DNA of 64,000 bases from an uncultured Saprospiraceae bacterium (GTDB lineage: Bacteria; Bacteroidota; Bacteroidia; Chitinophagales; Saprospiraceae). The position numbers and the translations under genes were made by a program. Of the stretch, positions 45,060 to 54,551 are shown in pieces. The stretch's first letter is position 1. Each line of letters begins with the position of its first letter. The notes under the pieces are model-generated. The model made no database searches. It had not been told where the DNA came from and saw only the letters and a list, made by a program, of their open reading frames with translations. Location of the stretch: assembly GCA_937980645.1 (NCBI GenBank), contig CALJPQ010000003.1, positions 248,001 through 312,000 on the forward strand. Direction: 5' to 3'.

Positions 45060-46355
45060 TCATAGTCGCCAATACGTCATCCGAGCCTCCATCTCTTCGC
45101 GCGGGTATATCGCCTTGATATCGAAGAGGATAGGCTGCTCCTTCATGATGCTGACGAAAAAATCGGCATTCAGCTTTTTGTATTCATCGTGCGCTACAGC
45201 CAGAATGACGGCATCGTAATCGTTCGACAGTTGGTCAATCAGCGTCAGGCGATATTCATGCGCCACCTCGTTGGGCGAAGCGTGCGGGTCGTGAATGTGC
45301 ACGTGGATGGAGTAATCCATCAACTCCTGCACCACATCAGCCACCTTGGAGTTCCGAATATCGGCCACGTTCTCCTTGAACGTGATGCCCATTACCAGCA
45401 CCTTGCAACGCGACAGGTTCTTGTCTTTTTGCGTCAGCATTTGCGCTAAGCGCTTGGCGATGAATGCCGGCATGCCGTCGTTGACGCGCCGACCACTAAG
45501 GATGACCTGCGGATCATAGCCCAACTGTTTGGACTTGTGCAGCAAATAGTAAGGGTCAACGCCAATGCAATGACCACCTACCAGACCTGGTGAAAAACGG
45601 ATAAAATTCCATTTAGTAGCCGCAGCATTAAGCACCTCGTTGGTATCAATGCCCATACGGTCAAAAATGATGGCCAACTCGTTGACCAACGAAATGTTCA
45701 GGTCGCGCTGGGTGTTTTCGATCACCTTAGCTGCCTCAGCAACTTTTATGGAAGAGGCGCGATATACCCCCGGTTTAATGATGGCCTCATACACCTGGGC
45801 GATGGTATCTAAAGCCTCTGCGTCGCAACCGGATACGATCTTCAAAATATCCACCACAGTGCGGTTTTTATCGCCCGGCGAGATGCGCTCCGGCGAATAA
45901 CCCAGTTTAAAGTCGCGCCCTACTTTCAGGCCGCTTTCCTGCTCCAAGATGGGCAAGCAGTCTTCCTCCGTGCAGCCCGGATAGACGGTGCTTTCGTAAA
46001 CGACATAATCCCCTGGCTTGAGGGCGCGCCCAACGGTAGTAGAAGCCTTTTTAAGCGGCATTAGGTCGGGCACTTTGTGAGCATCTACATCCGTTGGCAC
46101 TGCCACCACAAAAAAATGTGCATTTTTCAATTCCGATGGGTCGGCAGTGAAGTGAATGTCGCAACCCTCAAACGCCTCAGGCGAAAGCTCTTGCGAAGGA
46201 TCCTGGCGTTGTCTCATCATCTCGATGCGTCGCTCGTTGATATCGAACCCAATAACCCGGAATTTTCGGGCAAAGGCCAGCGCAATAGGTAGCCCAACAT
46301 ATCCTAAGCCGATGACGCCAATGGCTTTCTTTTTTTCCTGAAGTGCGGAGTACAT
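45060..46355 (-). CDS. UDP-N-acetylhexosamine dehydrogenase (WbpA/TviB-like)
   Basis: 431 residues. NAD-dependent: GVIGLGYVGLPIALAFA Rossmann motif (~14-30), then the UDPGDH central and C-terminal domains (FIRFSPGLVGGHCIGVDPYYL; the catalytic Cys is in GGHCIG). Converts a UDP-HexNAc to the uronic acid, most like TviB/WbpA (UDP-GlcNAc/GalNAc 6-dehydrogenase). Followed 54 bp later by the phosphatase; preceded by the aminotransferase. Confidence 0.92.
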   Translation of the reverse strand: MYSALQEKKKAIGVIGLGYVGLPIALAFARKFRVIGFDINERRIEMMRQRQDPSQELSPEAFEGCDIHFTADPSELKNAHFFVVAVPTDVDAHKVPDLMPLKKASTTVGRALKPGDYVVYESTVYPGCTEEDCLPILEQESGLKVGRDFKLGYSPERISPGDKNRTVVDILKIVSGCDAEALDTIAQVYEAIIKPGVYRASSIKVAEAAKVIENTQRDLNISLVNELAIIFDRMGIDTNEVLNAAATKWNFIRFSPGLVGGHCIGVDPYYLLHKSKQLGYDPQVILSGRRVNDGMPAFIAKRLAQMLTQKDKNLSRCKVLVMGITFKENVADIRNSKVADVVQELMDYSIHVHIHDPHASPNEVAHEYRLTLIDQLSNDYDAVILAVAHDEYKKLNADFFVSIMKEQPILFDIKAIYPREEMEARMTYWRL

Positions 46356-46389
46356 AGTGATGAGAAATCAGGTGGTGGAAATACGGTTT

Positions 46390-47508
46390 TCAGGCAAAGA
46401 AGGATTGAACCCCTTCGATAATTACGTTTTGCTGCTCAGGTGTTAGTTCCGAGTGCATGGGCAGCGAAATGACCGAACGGCACAGTTGCTCCGTAATCGG
46501 CAGCTCGCCGCCCGCCCAATAGCGAGCAAAAGCCTGCTGCTTGTACAGCGGGATAGGGTAGTACACCATCGCCGGGATGCCGCGCTCGGCCAGATGCCGT
46601 TTCAGCGCATCGCGGTCGCCCTCGCGCAGGATGAGCGTATATTGGTGAAAGACATGGGTCGTCCTGGCATTGCGCGCCGGTATCGTCAGCTGTGGCATCT
46701 GGCTGAAAACAGCATCGTAATAATCAGCCGCCTGGCGCCGACGAGCATTATACTGATCCAACCGCTTGAGCTTGACACTCAAAATAGCCGCCTGGATGGA
46801 GTCCAACCGCGAGTTGACACCAATAACCGCATGGTGATACAACTGGCTCTGGCCGTGGTTGGCGATCATACGCAAGCGTTGGGCCAGGGCATCATCGTGC
46901 GTGGTGATGGCGCCACCATCGCCATAACAGCCCAGGTTTTTGGAGGGAAAAAACGAGGTACAGCCGATGTGGCCCATTGTCCCCGTCTTGCGGCGCGTGC
47001 CGTCGCTGAACGTATAATCGCTGCCCGTGGCTTGGGCGTTGTCCTCAATAACGTACAGGTTGTGCTGCCGGGCTAAGGCCAAAAGAGGCTCCATATCGGC
47101 GCTCTGGCCGAACAAGTGCACCGGCACAATAGCGCGTGTGCGCGGCGTGATAGCGGCCCTCACCTGCTCTACATCCACGTTGAATGTGTCCGGATAAACA
47201 TCCACCATGATCGGTGTCAGGCCCAGCAAAGCAATGACCTCTGCTGTGGCCACATAAGTGAAGGCCGGTACAATGACCTCATCGCCCGGCTTCAACTCCA
47301 GCGCCATCATAGCGATTTGCAGCGCATCGGTGCCGTTGGCGCAAGGCACAACGTGCTTTACCTGCAGGTATTCCTCCAACTCGGCCTGAAAGCGCTTCAC
47401 TGCCGAACCGTTGATGTACTCCGTGGAAGCAATGACGTCCAGCACGGCGCGGTCAATCTCCTCGCGTATGTTTTCGTACTGGGTCTTCAGGTCAACCATG
47501 CGAATCAT
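46390..47508 (-). CDS. DegT/DnrJ/EryC1/StrS aminotransferase (WbpE-like)
   Basis: 372 residues. PLP-dependent sugar aminotransferase: ANGTDALQIA, PAFTYVATAEVI, ADMEPLLALARQHNLYVIEDNAQATGS in part, and the Lys-binding FFPSKNLGCYGDGGAI. Together with the UDP-uronate dehydrogenase this suggests a UDP-3-amino-uronic acid route (WbpA, B, E, D), but WbpB and WbpD are not in the window. First gene of the operon; initiates at ATG 47508. Confidence 0.9.
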   Translation of the reverse strand: MIRMVDLKTQYENIREEIDRAVLDVIASTEYINGSAVKRFQAELEEYLQVKHVVPCANGTDALQIAMMALELKPGDEVIVPAFTYVATAEVIALLGLTPIMVDVYPDTFNVDVEQVRAAITPRTRAIVPVHLFGQSADMEPLLALARQHNLYVIEDNAQATGSDYTFSDGTRRKTGTMGHIGCTSFFPSKNLGCYGDGGAITTHDDALAQRLRMIANHGQSQLYHHAVIGVNSRLDSIQAAILSVKLKRLDQYNARRRQAADYYDAVFSQMPQLTIPARNARTTHVFHQYTLILREGDRDALKRHLAERGIPAMVYYPIPLYKQQAFARYWAGGELPITEQLCRSVISLPMHSELTPEQQNVIIEGVQSFFA

Positions 47509-47619
47509 AGGATCAAAAATTTTGTTTCAGGCGCGTTGCAGGCTTGGGCAAAGAATGTTCCAGCTTTTTAGCACCGCGATTTTTGTGTTTTGTTTTTTAA
47601 ATAAATGCTTGAAGAGAGA

Positions 47620-47669
47620 CCAAACAAGTTTGGTGGGTACAGGGCCAAACAAGTTTGGTGGGTACAGGG
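47620..47669. repeat. Two perfect 25-bp tandem repeats abutting metH
   Basis: Bases 47620-47644 and 47645-47669 are identical. Each contains, on the minus strand, CCAAACTTGTTTGG, the same core as 613-626. The repeat ends immediately before the metH stop (47670-47672). It could form small hairpins but has no T-run. Confidence 0.8.
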
Positions 47670-50600
47670 TCATACATCATAGTTCAGGACGGGAGCGAGC
47701 AGTCGTTCAGCAGTGGCAAGGGAGATGCCCTTGCGGCGGGCATAGCTTTCCACCTGGTCTTTTCCAATCTGGCCCAGGCCGAAGTAGCGGGCTTCCGGGT
47801 GAGCCAGGTACCACCCGCTTACAGAGGCTGCCGGGTACATGGCGAAGCTTTCCGTGAGGGTGATGCCCAGCGAGTCTGGTCGGAGCAATTGCCACAGTGT
47901 GGCTTTCTCACTGTGTTCGGGGCAAGCCGGGTAGCCCGGAGCGGGTCGGATGCCCCGGTATTCCTCGGCAATGAGTTGCTCATTAGTCAGGTTTTCATCG
48001 GGAGCATAGGCCCAGAATTCGCGGCGTACGCGCTCGTGCATGCGTTCAGCTAAGGCTTCGGCTAAGCGGTCGGCTAAGGCTTTGAGCAGGATGGCGTGGT
48101 AGTCGTCGTGTTGGGCCTCGAAGCGCCGTACGTGCTCTTCGATGCCAATGCCGGCGGTAACGGCGAAGGCGCCTATGTAGTCAGACACACCGCTTTCTTT
48201 AGGAGCCACAAAGTCGCTCAGGCAATAATTGGGCTGCCCGGCGGCCTTTTTGTTTTGCTGGCGCAAATGATGCAAGACGGCCAGAATACCGGTGCGGCTG
48301 TCGTCGGTATAGAGTTCGCAATCGTCGTCAGCAACGGCATTTGCCGGGAAGAAACCAATGACGGCGCGCGCCATGAGCCACTTTTCGGCGCAAAGGCGCT
48401 CCAACATGGCGCGCGCATCGTCGTGCAGCCGGCGGGCTTCCTCCCCTACGACCGGGTCTTCCAAAATAGCCGGGAACTTTCCGGCCAGCTCCCAGCTCTG
48501 AAAGAAAGGCGTCCAGTCTATGTATTGGAGCAGCTCTTCCAGCGGGTAATCGTCGAAGGTTTTTACCCCCAAAAAAGTCGGTCTGGGCGGTGTATATGAA
48601 CTCCAGTCAAACGTCCATTTATTGGCTCGTGCTTCGGAGAGGGTGAGGAAAGCCTTGGCTGATTGGCGATTGGCCCTCGCCGTGCGGATTTGCTCGTATT
48701 CCTGGCGGATATTTTCAATAAACGCTTGACGCTCTGCGATATCCTGCCCCAGCAGAGCGCTGACTACAGGCACGCTTCGGCTGGCATCCAGCACGTGTAC
48801 GACAGGTGCCCGCTGGTATGCCGGCGCAATTTTTACGGCGGTGTGCGTTTTCGAGGTTGTGGCGCCGCCGATGAGCAGCGGCTTATTCAGGCCTAAGCGT
48901 TCCATTTCGCGCGCTACGTGCACCATTTCATCTAAAGAAGGCGTGATAAGGCCCGAAAGGCCAATAATGTCGGCTTGCTCTTCAATGGCCCTGCGCAGGA
49001 TTTGCTCGGCCGGCACCATGACGCCGAGGTCAACGATGTCGTAGTTGTTGCAGCCCAACACGACGCCGACGATGTTTTTGCCAATGTCGTGTACATCACC
49101 TTTTACGGTAGCCAATAACACTTTGCCGCGCTTTTGCGCACCGTTTTTAGACTTGTCGGCTTCAATAAACGGCGTCAGGTAAGCCACCGCGCGCTTCATG
49201 ACGCGAGCGCTCTTGACCACCTGTGGCAGGAACATCTTGCCAGCGCCAAAAAGGTCGCCGACCACGTTCATGCCGGCCATGAGCGGCCCTTCGATGACAG
49301 CCAGCGGGCTGGGATAGCGCTGGCGGGCCTCCTCTACGTCGGCTTCAATATATTCATCAACGCCTTTGACTAAGGCGTAAGAGATGCGTTCCTCTACGCT
49401 GGCTTCGCGCCAGGCCAAATCTTTAGCCACAGCCCGCCCGCCGCCATCGCGGTAACTCTCAGCCAGTTGAATGAGCGCTTCCGTAGCATCGGGTTGCCGA
49501 TTAAACAACACATCTTCGATGCGTTGTCGCAGTTCGAACGGTATTTGCTCATAGACCTCGATCATGCCGGCGTTTACGATACCCATGTCCATGCCCGCCT
49601 GGATGGCATGGTAGAGGAAAGCCGAGTGCATGGCTTCGCGCACGCGGTCGTTGCCGCGGAAGGAGAACGACAGGTTGCTCACGCCGCCGCTCACTTTGGC
49701 ACCCGGACAGGTCTGTTTGATGATGCGCGTGGCTTCGATGTAGTTGATAGCGTAGTTGTTATGCTCTTCGATGCCCGTTGCTACGGCAAAGATGTTCGGG
49801 TCGAAAATGATATCCGTAGGGTCATAGCCCGCTTTTTCGGTCAGCAGACGGTAGGCGCGCTGACAGATGTCCACCTTGCGCTCTAAGGTATCGGCCTGGC
49901 CCTGTTCGTCGAAGGCCATGACCACTACTGCCGCTCCATAACGCCGGCAGATTTTGGCCTGGCGCAAAAACTCGGCTTCGCCCTCTTTGAGCGAAATGGA
50001 ATTGACGATGCCTTTGCCCTGCAGGCATTTCAGCCCGGCTTCAATAACAGAGAATTTGGACGAGTCCACCATGACCGGCACGCGCGCAATGTCGGGCTCG
50101 GCGGCCAGCAGGAGCAGAAAGTCTCGCATGGCCTTTTCGGAGTCCAGCAGCGCTTCGTCCATGTTGACGTCTATGATCTGCGCGCCATTTTCGACCTGTT
50201 GGCGGGCTACCTCGAGGGCTTCGGCGTACTTGCCTGCTTTGATGAGCGCAGCAAAGCGGCGCGAGCCGGTTACGTTGGTGCGTTCGCCGATATTGACAAA
50301 GTTGGTTTCGGGCCGGATGACGAGTGGCTCTAATCCTGAGAGCAAGGTATAATGGCGCGCCCGGGCTTCTCGAGCAAAGGCAACGTTTTCAGGATTGCGC
50401 GGCGCTATATCAGCAATGTGTTCCGCAATGTGTCGGATGTGTTCGGGAGTAGTGCCACAACAGCCACCGACGATGTTGACCAGGCCGGCGCGGGCGAATT
50501 CTTCGATGAACGTGCACATATCGTGCGGGGTCTGGTCGTATTCGCCCATGGCGTTGGGCAAGCCGGCGTTGGGGTAGGCGCTGATGAAGCAGTCGGCCAT

Positions 50601-51392
50601 GTTGGCCAATGCCTCGATATGTGGGCGCATTTCTTCGGCGCCGAGGGCGCAGTTCAGCCCAACAGAGAACGGCCGGGCGTGTTTGACGGAAATCCAGAAG
50701 GCTTCGGCGGTCTGCCCACTGAGCGTTCGGCCGGAGGCATCGGTGATGGTGCCCGAGATCATGATGGGCACGCGCCAGCCTTTTTCCTCGAAGATTTCCT
50801 CGATGGCGTACAGGGCGGCTTTGCAGTTGAGCGTGTCGAAGATGGTTTCGACCAGCAGCAGGTGCACCCCGCCATCGAGGAGGGCGCGCACCTGTTCGGC
50901 GTAGGCTTCGCGCACCTCGTCGAAGGTTACGGCCCGATAGCCGGGGTTGTTGACGTCGGGCGATAGCGACAGCGTTTTGTTCAAAGGCCCGATGGCGCCA
51001 GCCACAAAGCGCGGCTTGTCAGGATTTTGCCGGGTAAAGTCATCAGCCACCCGTCGAGCAATTTGCGCGGCGGCCAGGTTGATGTCGTGCGCGGCGGCTT
51101 CCAGTTGGTATTCGGCCTGCGAGATGCGCGTGGCGTTGAAGGTATTGGTCTCAATGATGTCGGCGCCGGCTTCCAGATAGGCGCGATGGATGGCCTCAAT
51201 GACATCGGGGCGCGTCAGGCACAGCAGGTCGTTGTCGCCCTTAAGGTCGCAGGGATGCTCGCGGAAGCGATCGCCGCGGAAGTCGCGCTCACTCAGCCCA
51301 TAGCGCTGGATCATGGTGCCCATAGCACCGTCAATGATGAGGATGCGCTTGCGGGCAGCATCGGTGAGTAGCGGCAATACGTCGGTGGGCAC
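47670..51392 (-). CDS. metH: Cobalamin-dependent methionine synthase
   Basis: 1240 residues, full length. Transfers methyl from methyltetrahydrofolate to homocysteine via B12, in the cytoplasm. Domains: homocysteine-binding (~1-330, with NCALG and [11 protein letters not shown] zinc cysteines), pterin-binding (~355-620, [12 protein letters not shown]), cap and B12-binding (~650-900, with [17 protein letters not shown] containing DxHxxG), and AdoMet-activation (~920-1240). Starts at GTG 51392 (no upstream ATG before an in-frame stop). Followed directly by the 25-bp tandem repeat. Regulation may lie in the 165-bp leader. Confidence 0.97.
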   Translation of the reverse strand: MPTDVLPLLTDAARKRILIIDGAMGTMIQRYGLSERDFRGDRFREHPCDLKGDNDLLCLTRPDVIEAIHRAYLEAGADIIETNTFNATRISQAEYQLEAAAHDINLAAAQIARRVADDFTRQNPDKPRFVAGAIGPLNKTLSLSPDVNNPGYRAVTFDEVREAYAEQVRALLDGGVHLLLVETIFDTLNCKAALYAIEEIFEEKGWRVPIMISGTITDASGRTLSGQTAEAFWISVKHARPFSVGLNCALGAEEMRPHIEALANMADCFISAYPNAGLPNAMGEYDQTPHDMCTFIEEFARAGLVNIVGGCCGTTPEHIRHIAEHIADIAPRNPENVAFAREARARHYTLLSGLEPLVIRPETNFVNIGERTNVTGSRRFAALIKAGKYAEALEVARQQVENGAQIIDVNMDEALLDSEKAMRDFLLLLAAEPDIARVPVMVDSSKFSVIEAGLKCLQGKGIVNSISLKEGEAEFLRQAKICRRYGAAVVVMAFDEQGQADTLERKVDICQRAYRLLTEKAGYDPTDIIFDPNIFAVATGIEEHNNYAINYIEATRIIKQTCPGAKVSGGVSNLSFSFRGNDRVREAMHSAFLYHAIQAGMDMGIVNAGMIEVYEQIPFELRQRIEDVLFNRQPDATEALIQLAESYRDGGGRAVAKDLAWREASVEERISYALVKGVDEYIEADVEEARQRYPSPLAVIEGPLMAGMNVVGDLFGAGKMFLPQVVKSARVMKRAVAYLTPFIEADKSKNGAQKRGKVLLATVKGDVHDIGKNIVGVVLGCNNYDIVDLGVMVPAEQILRRAIEEQADIIGLSGLITPSLDEMVHVAREMERLGLNKPLLIGGATTSKTHTAVKIAPAYQRAPVVHVLDASRSVPVVSALLGQDIAERQAFIENIRQEYEQIRTARANRQSAKAFLTLSEARANKWTFDWSSYTPPRPTFLGVKTFDDYPLEELLQYIDWTPFFQSWELAGKFPAILEDPVVGEEARRLHDDARAMLERLCAEKWLMARAVIGFFPANAVADDDCELYTDDSRTGILAVLHHLRQQNKKAAGQPNYCLSDFVAPKESGVSDYIGAFAVTAGIGIEEHVRRFEAQHDDYHAILLKALADRLAEALAERMHERVRREFWAYAPDENLTNEQLIAEEYRGIRPAPGYPACPEHSEKATLWQLLRPDSLGITLTESFAMYPAASVSGWYLAHPEARYFGLGQIGKDQVESYARRKGISLATAERLLAPVLNYDV

Positions 51393-51424
51393 GGGTAGGA
51401 AGAATTTGCAGGAAAGCGAGGCAA

Positions 51425-51501
51425 TGAGAGATGCGCAGAAGCATCGCCCTGATAATGGTCAGTTTCTCAGAGAACGCCTTTTGAAAGGCGCTGCAAAGGT
51501 G
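51425..51501 (-). promoter_or_regulatory. metH leader: promoter-like element and potential structured RNA
   Basis: On the minus strand CACCTTTG (plus 51494-51501) is one base from TAnnTTTG; a perfect 7-bp hairpin CGCCTTT-CA-AAAGGCG (plus 51475-51490) overlaps the expected start site. Downstream, TCTCA/TGAGA (plus 51465-51469 with 51425-51429), CTGA/TCAG (51449-51452 with 51459-51462) and GATGC/GCATC (51430-51434 with 51441-51445) could form a three-way junction. No known SAM or cobalamin riboswitch motif is recognised. Confidence 0.25.
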
Positions 51502-51557
51502 CAAACACCGAATACAACCTTATCCAGATTTTTTGCTGCTCGTAGGCAGTGAAACGG

Positions 51558-52541
51558 TCAGGCGGCTTGCGTTTCTTCTTTTTGAGCGGCACGCCGGGCT
51601 TTTTTCTCCGCATAAGCCAGCGCGGCTTCGCGTACCCAGGCACCTTTTTCCCACGCTTCGCGGCGGGCGCGCAGGCGCTCGCGGTTACACGGGCCATTGC
51701 CGTTGACGACATTCCAGAACTCTTCCCAGTTGATGGGCCCGTGGTCGTAATGGCCGCGTTCAGGGTTCCACTTCAGGTCAGGGTCGGGCAGGGTGAGGCC
51801 CAGCACTTTGACCTGCTCAGCAATCATGTCAATGAAGCGCTGGCGCAGTTCGTCGTTGCTGAAGCGCTTAATCTTCCAGCGCATGCTCTGGGCAGAGTGT
51901 ACTGAGTCGGCATCAGACGGGCCGAACATCATGACAGCAGGCCAGTACCAGCGGTTGATGGCATCCTGAGCCATGGCGCGCTGTTCGGGCGAACCCTGGG
52001 CCAGCGTGTACAGAATATCGAAACCCTGGCGCTGGTGAAAGCTTTCTTCTTTACAAATGCGCACCATCGCGCGGGCATACGGCCCGTAAGAGCAGCGGCA
52101 TAGCGGTATCTGGTTCAGGATGGCCGCTCCGTCCACTAACCAACCGATAGCGCCAATATCGGCCCAGGTCAGGGTAGGGTAGTTGAAAATAGAGGAATAT
52201 TTGGCCTTTCCGCTGTGCAGTTCCTCAATCATTTCATCGCGTGAGACGCCCAGCGTTTCGGCGGCGGAGTACAGGTAAAGCCCATGACCGGCCTCGTCCT
52301 GAATTTTGGCCAGCAGAATGGCCTTGCGCTTGAGGGATGGGGCGCGTGTAATCCAGTTGCCTTCGGGCAGCATGCCAACTACTTCGCTGTGGGCGTGCTG
52401 GCCAATTTGCCGGATGAGTGTTTTACGGTACGCTTCGGGCATCCAATCCTTCGGCTCAATGCGAATTTCGCTGTCTATTTTTTGCTGAAACTGCTCTTCT
52501 AAGGAAACCACCGCTGAAGTGCGCTCTTGAGTCTGTTGCAT
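51558..52541 (-). CDS. PaaA-like phenylacetyl-CoA epoxidase subunit
   Basis: 327 residues from ATG 52541 (MQQTQERT); upstream frame is unrelated. Diiron-carboxylate helical bundle: the E...ExxH pairs in [19 protein letters not shown] and [20 protein letters not shown], and the substrate-side [26 protein letters not shown]. PaaA is the catalytic subunit of the PaaABCE oxygenase. None of paaB, C, D or E is adjacent, so its activity here is uncertain. Followed by metH on the same strand with an independent promoter-like element. Confidence 0.9.
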   Translation of the reverse strand: MQQTQERTSAVVSLEEQFQQKIDSEIRIEPKDWMPEAYRKTLIRQIGQHAHSEVVGMLPEGNWITRAPSLKRKAILLAKIQDEAGHGLYLYSAAETLGVSRDEMIEELHSGKAKYSSIFNYPTLTWADIGAIGWLVDGAAILNQIPLCRCSYGPYARAMVRICKEESFHQRQGFDILYTLAQGSPEQRAMAQDAINRWYWPAVMMFGPSDADSVHSAQSMRWKIKRFSNDELRQRFIDMIAEQVKVLGLTLPDPDLKWNPERGHYDHGPINWEEFWNVVNGNGPCNRERLRARREAWEKGAWVREAALAYAEKKARRAAQKEETQAA

Positions 52542-52732
52542 AACCAGAATGTCGTTTGAAAGGTGCAGGCAAATGTCGCGCTTTTGCCGTGCCCGGCAAT
52601 AAGGGCGCTCGCGTTTAAAATCGGTCAAAATAACGCAAAAGCAGGCGAATGGTTCAGCATCTTCTGCGGGATGAGGTTGCACCTGGCAATAGGCTTTCGC
52701 TTCGTAACATTGCCGCTCTAAAACCTGTTGTC

Positions 52733-54454
52733 ATGTTTTTGTCATACACTTGGAGAGGTTGGCTTTTCGCCCTTGCAGCAGGGCTGTTGTATGCCTGCGC
52801 CGCACCGGCGCAGCCCACTGCTGTTTCTGCGTATTCCATTCAAAAAGAGATTGTTGCCGACTCGGCGGCAGTCGTTTCGGCGCACCCTTTGGCCACGCAA
52901 GTTGGGGTGGAAGTGTTGAAAAAAGGCGGCAATGCCGTAGATGCTGCGGTAGCGGTGCAGTTCGCTTTGGCGGTGGTGTATCCACAGGCAGGCAACATCG
53001 GCGGCGGCGGCTTTATGGTTTATCGCAGCGCGTCGGGCGAAATCGCCGCGCTGGATTACCGAGAAAAAGCACCCGCAGCGGCCCACGAGCGCATGTATCA
53101 GGACTCGGCGGGCCGGGTATTGCCCGAGAAGAGTCGCTTTGGCCCCTTAGCCTGCGGAGTACCCGGCTCAGTGGACGGCATGTGGGAGGCCCACCGCCGC
53201 TACGGACGCCTGAAATGGGCCGATCTGGTAGCGCCAGCCATTCAACTGGCCGAGAAGGGCTTCCCCATTACAGAACGGGAAGCAGAACTACTCAACCGAG
53301 AACGGGATAACTTCTTGCGCTACAATCGCCGGCCAACAGCCTTTACGCGCTCAACACCCTGGAAAACAGGCGATACCCTTCGCCAGAGGGAACTGGCCAA
53401 CACGCTGCGCCGAATCGCCCAAAAAGGGCGCAAAGGCTTTTATGAAGGAAATACCGCTACCCAAATAGCAGCCGAAATGAAGCGGCAGGGCGGCCTTATC
53501 ACACGGGACGACCTGCGCCAGTACCGCAGCGTCTGGCGCAAGGCACTGGTGTTCCACTGGCGCGATTTACAGATCATCACCATGCCACCGCCCAGCAGTG
53601 GCGGACTTTTGCTGGCGCAAATGCTGAACATGCTGGGCAACGCTGATTTAAAAGCAGAAGGCTTTCACTCCGCCGCAGCCGTACACTGCATGGTCGAGGT
53701 CGAGCGCCGCGCCTATGCCGACCGCGCCCACCACATGGCCGACCCGGACTTCTGGCCCGTCCCTGTGGATAATCTTATGGACATCAATTACTTGCGTGCG
53801 CGCATGAGCGACTTCAACCCTGAGCGTGCCACCCCCAGTGAAGCCATTAAAGCCGGGCGCTTCCCCGGCATTTCCGAAGAGACCACCCACCTGAGCATTG
53901 TGGATGCACAGGGCAATGCCGTAGCGGTTACCACAACGCTCAACGATGCTTACGGCAGCCGCGTGGTGGTAACAGGGGCAGGTTTTATTTTGAACAATGA
54001 AATGGACGACTTCAGCGCCAAACCCGGCACGCCCAACCTCTACGGAGCCATAGGCGGTAAGGCAAACGCAATTGCGCCAGGTAAACGTCCCCTGAGCAGC
54101 ATGACACCGACGATTGTGGTGCGCAATGGTACCCTTAGCTTGGTGGTCGGTACGCCGGGAGGTACCACCATTCCCACGTCGGTGTTTCAGGTGCTGCTGA
54201 ACGTATATGAATTTGACCTGCCGCTGCGCGCAGCCGTGCACAACAAGCGCTTCCATCACCAATGGCAACCCGATGTAGTCTATTATGAGGAAGGTGCCTT
54301 CTCTCCAGAGGTCCGCGAACGATTGCAAGCCATGGGCCATACCCTGCGGCAGCGCGGCGCTATCGGCAGGGTAGAAGCCATCCTGCGCCTGCCCGATGGC
54401 CGGCTGCACGCCGTAGCCGACGACCGCGGCGACGATGCAGCCGGTGGATATTGA
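52733..54454 (+). CDS. ggt: Gamma-glutamyltransferase
   Basis: 573 residues from ATG 52733. An N-terminal hydrophobic segment ends LLYAC, which could be a lipobox or simply a signal peptide. Autocatalytic nucleophile Thr 384 in EETTHLSIVDAQGNAVAVT, with the earlier GGNAVDAAVAVQFAL and GGGFMVY motifs. Cleaves gamma-glutamyl bonds (glutathione) in the periplasm. The ATG is preceded by ~190 bp divergent from paaA. Longer frame 52649 adds a non-conserved prefix. Confidence 0.92.
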   Translation: MFLSYTWRGWLFALAAGLLYACAAPAQPTAVSAYSIQKEIVADSAAVVSAHPLATQVGVEVLKKGGNAVDAAVAVQFALAVVYPQAGNIGGGGFMVYRSASGEIAALDYREKAPAAAHERMYQDSAGRVLPEKSRFGPLACGVPGSVDGMWEAHRRYGRLKWADLVAPAIQLAEKGFPITEREAELLNRERDNFLRYNRRPTAFTRSTPWKTGDTLRQRELANTLRRIAQKGRKGFYEGNTATQIAAEMKRQGGLITRDDLRQYRSVWRKALVFHWRDLQIITMPPPSSGGLLLAQMLNMLGNADLKAEGFHSAAAVHCMVEVERRAYADRAHHMADPDFWPVPVDNLMDINYLRARMSDFNPERATPSEAIKAGRFPGISEETTHLSIVDAQGNAVAVTTTLNDAYGSRVVVTGAGFILNNEMDDFSAKPGTPNLYGAIGGKANAIAPGKRPLSSMTPTIVVRNGTLSLVVGTPGGTTIPTSVFQVLLNVYEFDLPLRAAVHNKRFHHQWQPDVVYYEEGAFSPEVRERLQAMGHTLRQRGAIGRVEAILRLPDGRLHAVADDRGDDAAGGY

Positions 54455-54551
54455 GTCGGACGCACGCCAGCAATAACGCAGACCTATCCCTGACAGGGCC
54501 GACGGCAGCAGCGGCGGCAAAAAGCCGACCTTTGCCCCCAAAAGTATATCT

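Noticed and set aside
51393..51557. SAM-I or cobalamin riboswitch ahead of metH
   Set aside because: The region is 165 bp and shows none of the conserved SAM-I or B12-box motifs; only short possible stems were seen.
53648..54541. 297-codon open frame on the minus strand
   Set aside because: Antisense to ggt; a codon-bias shadow with no recognisable domain.
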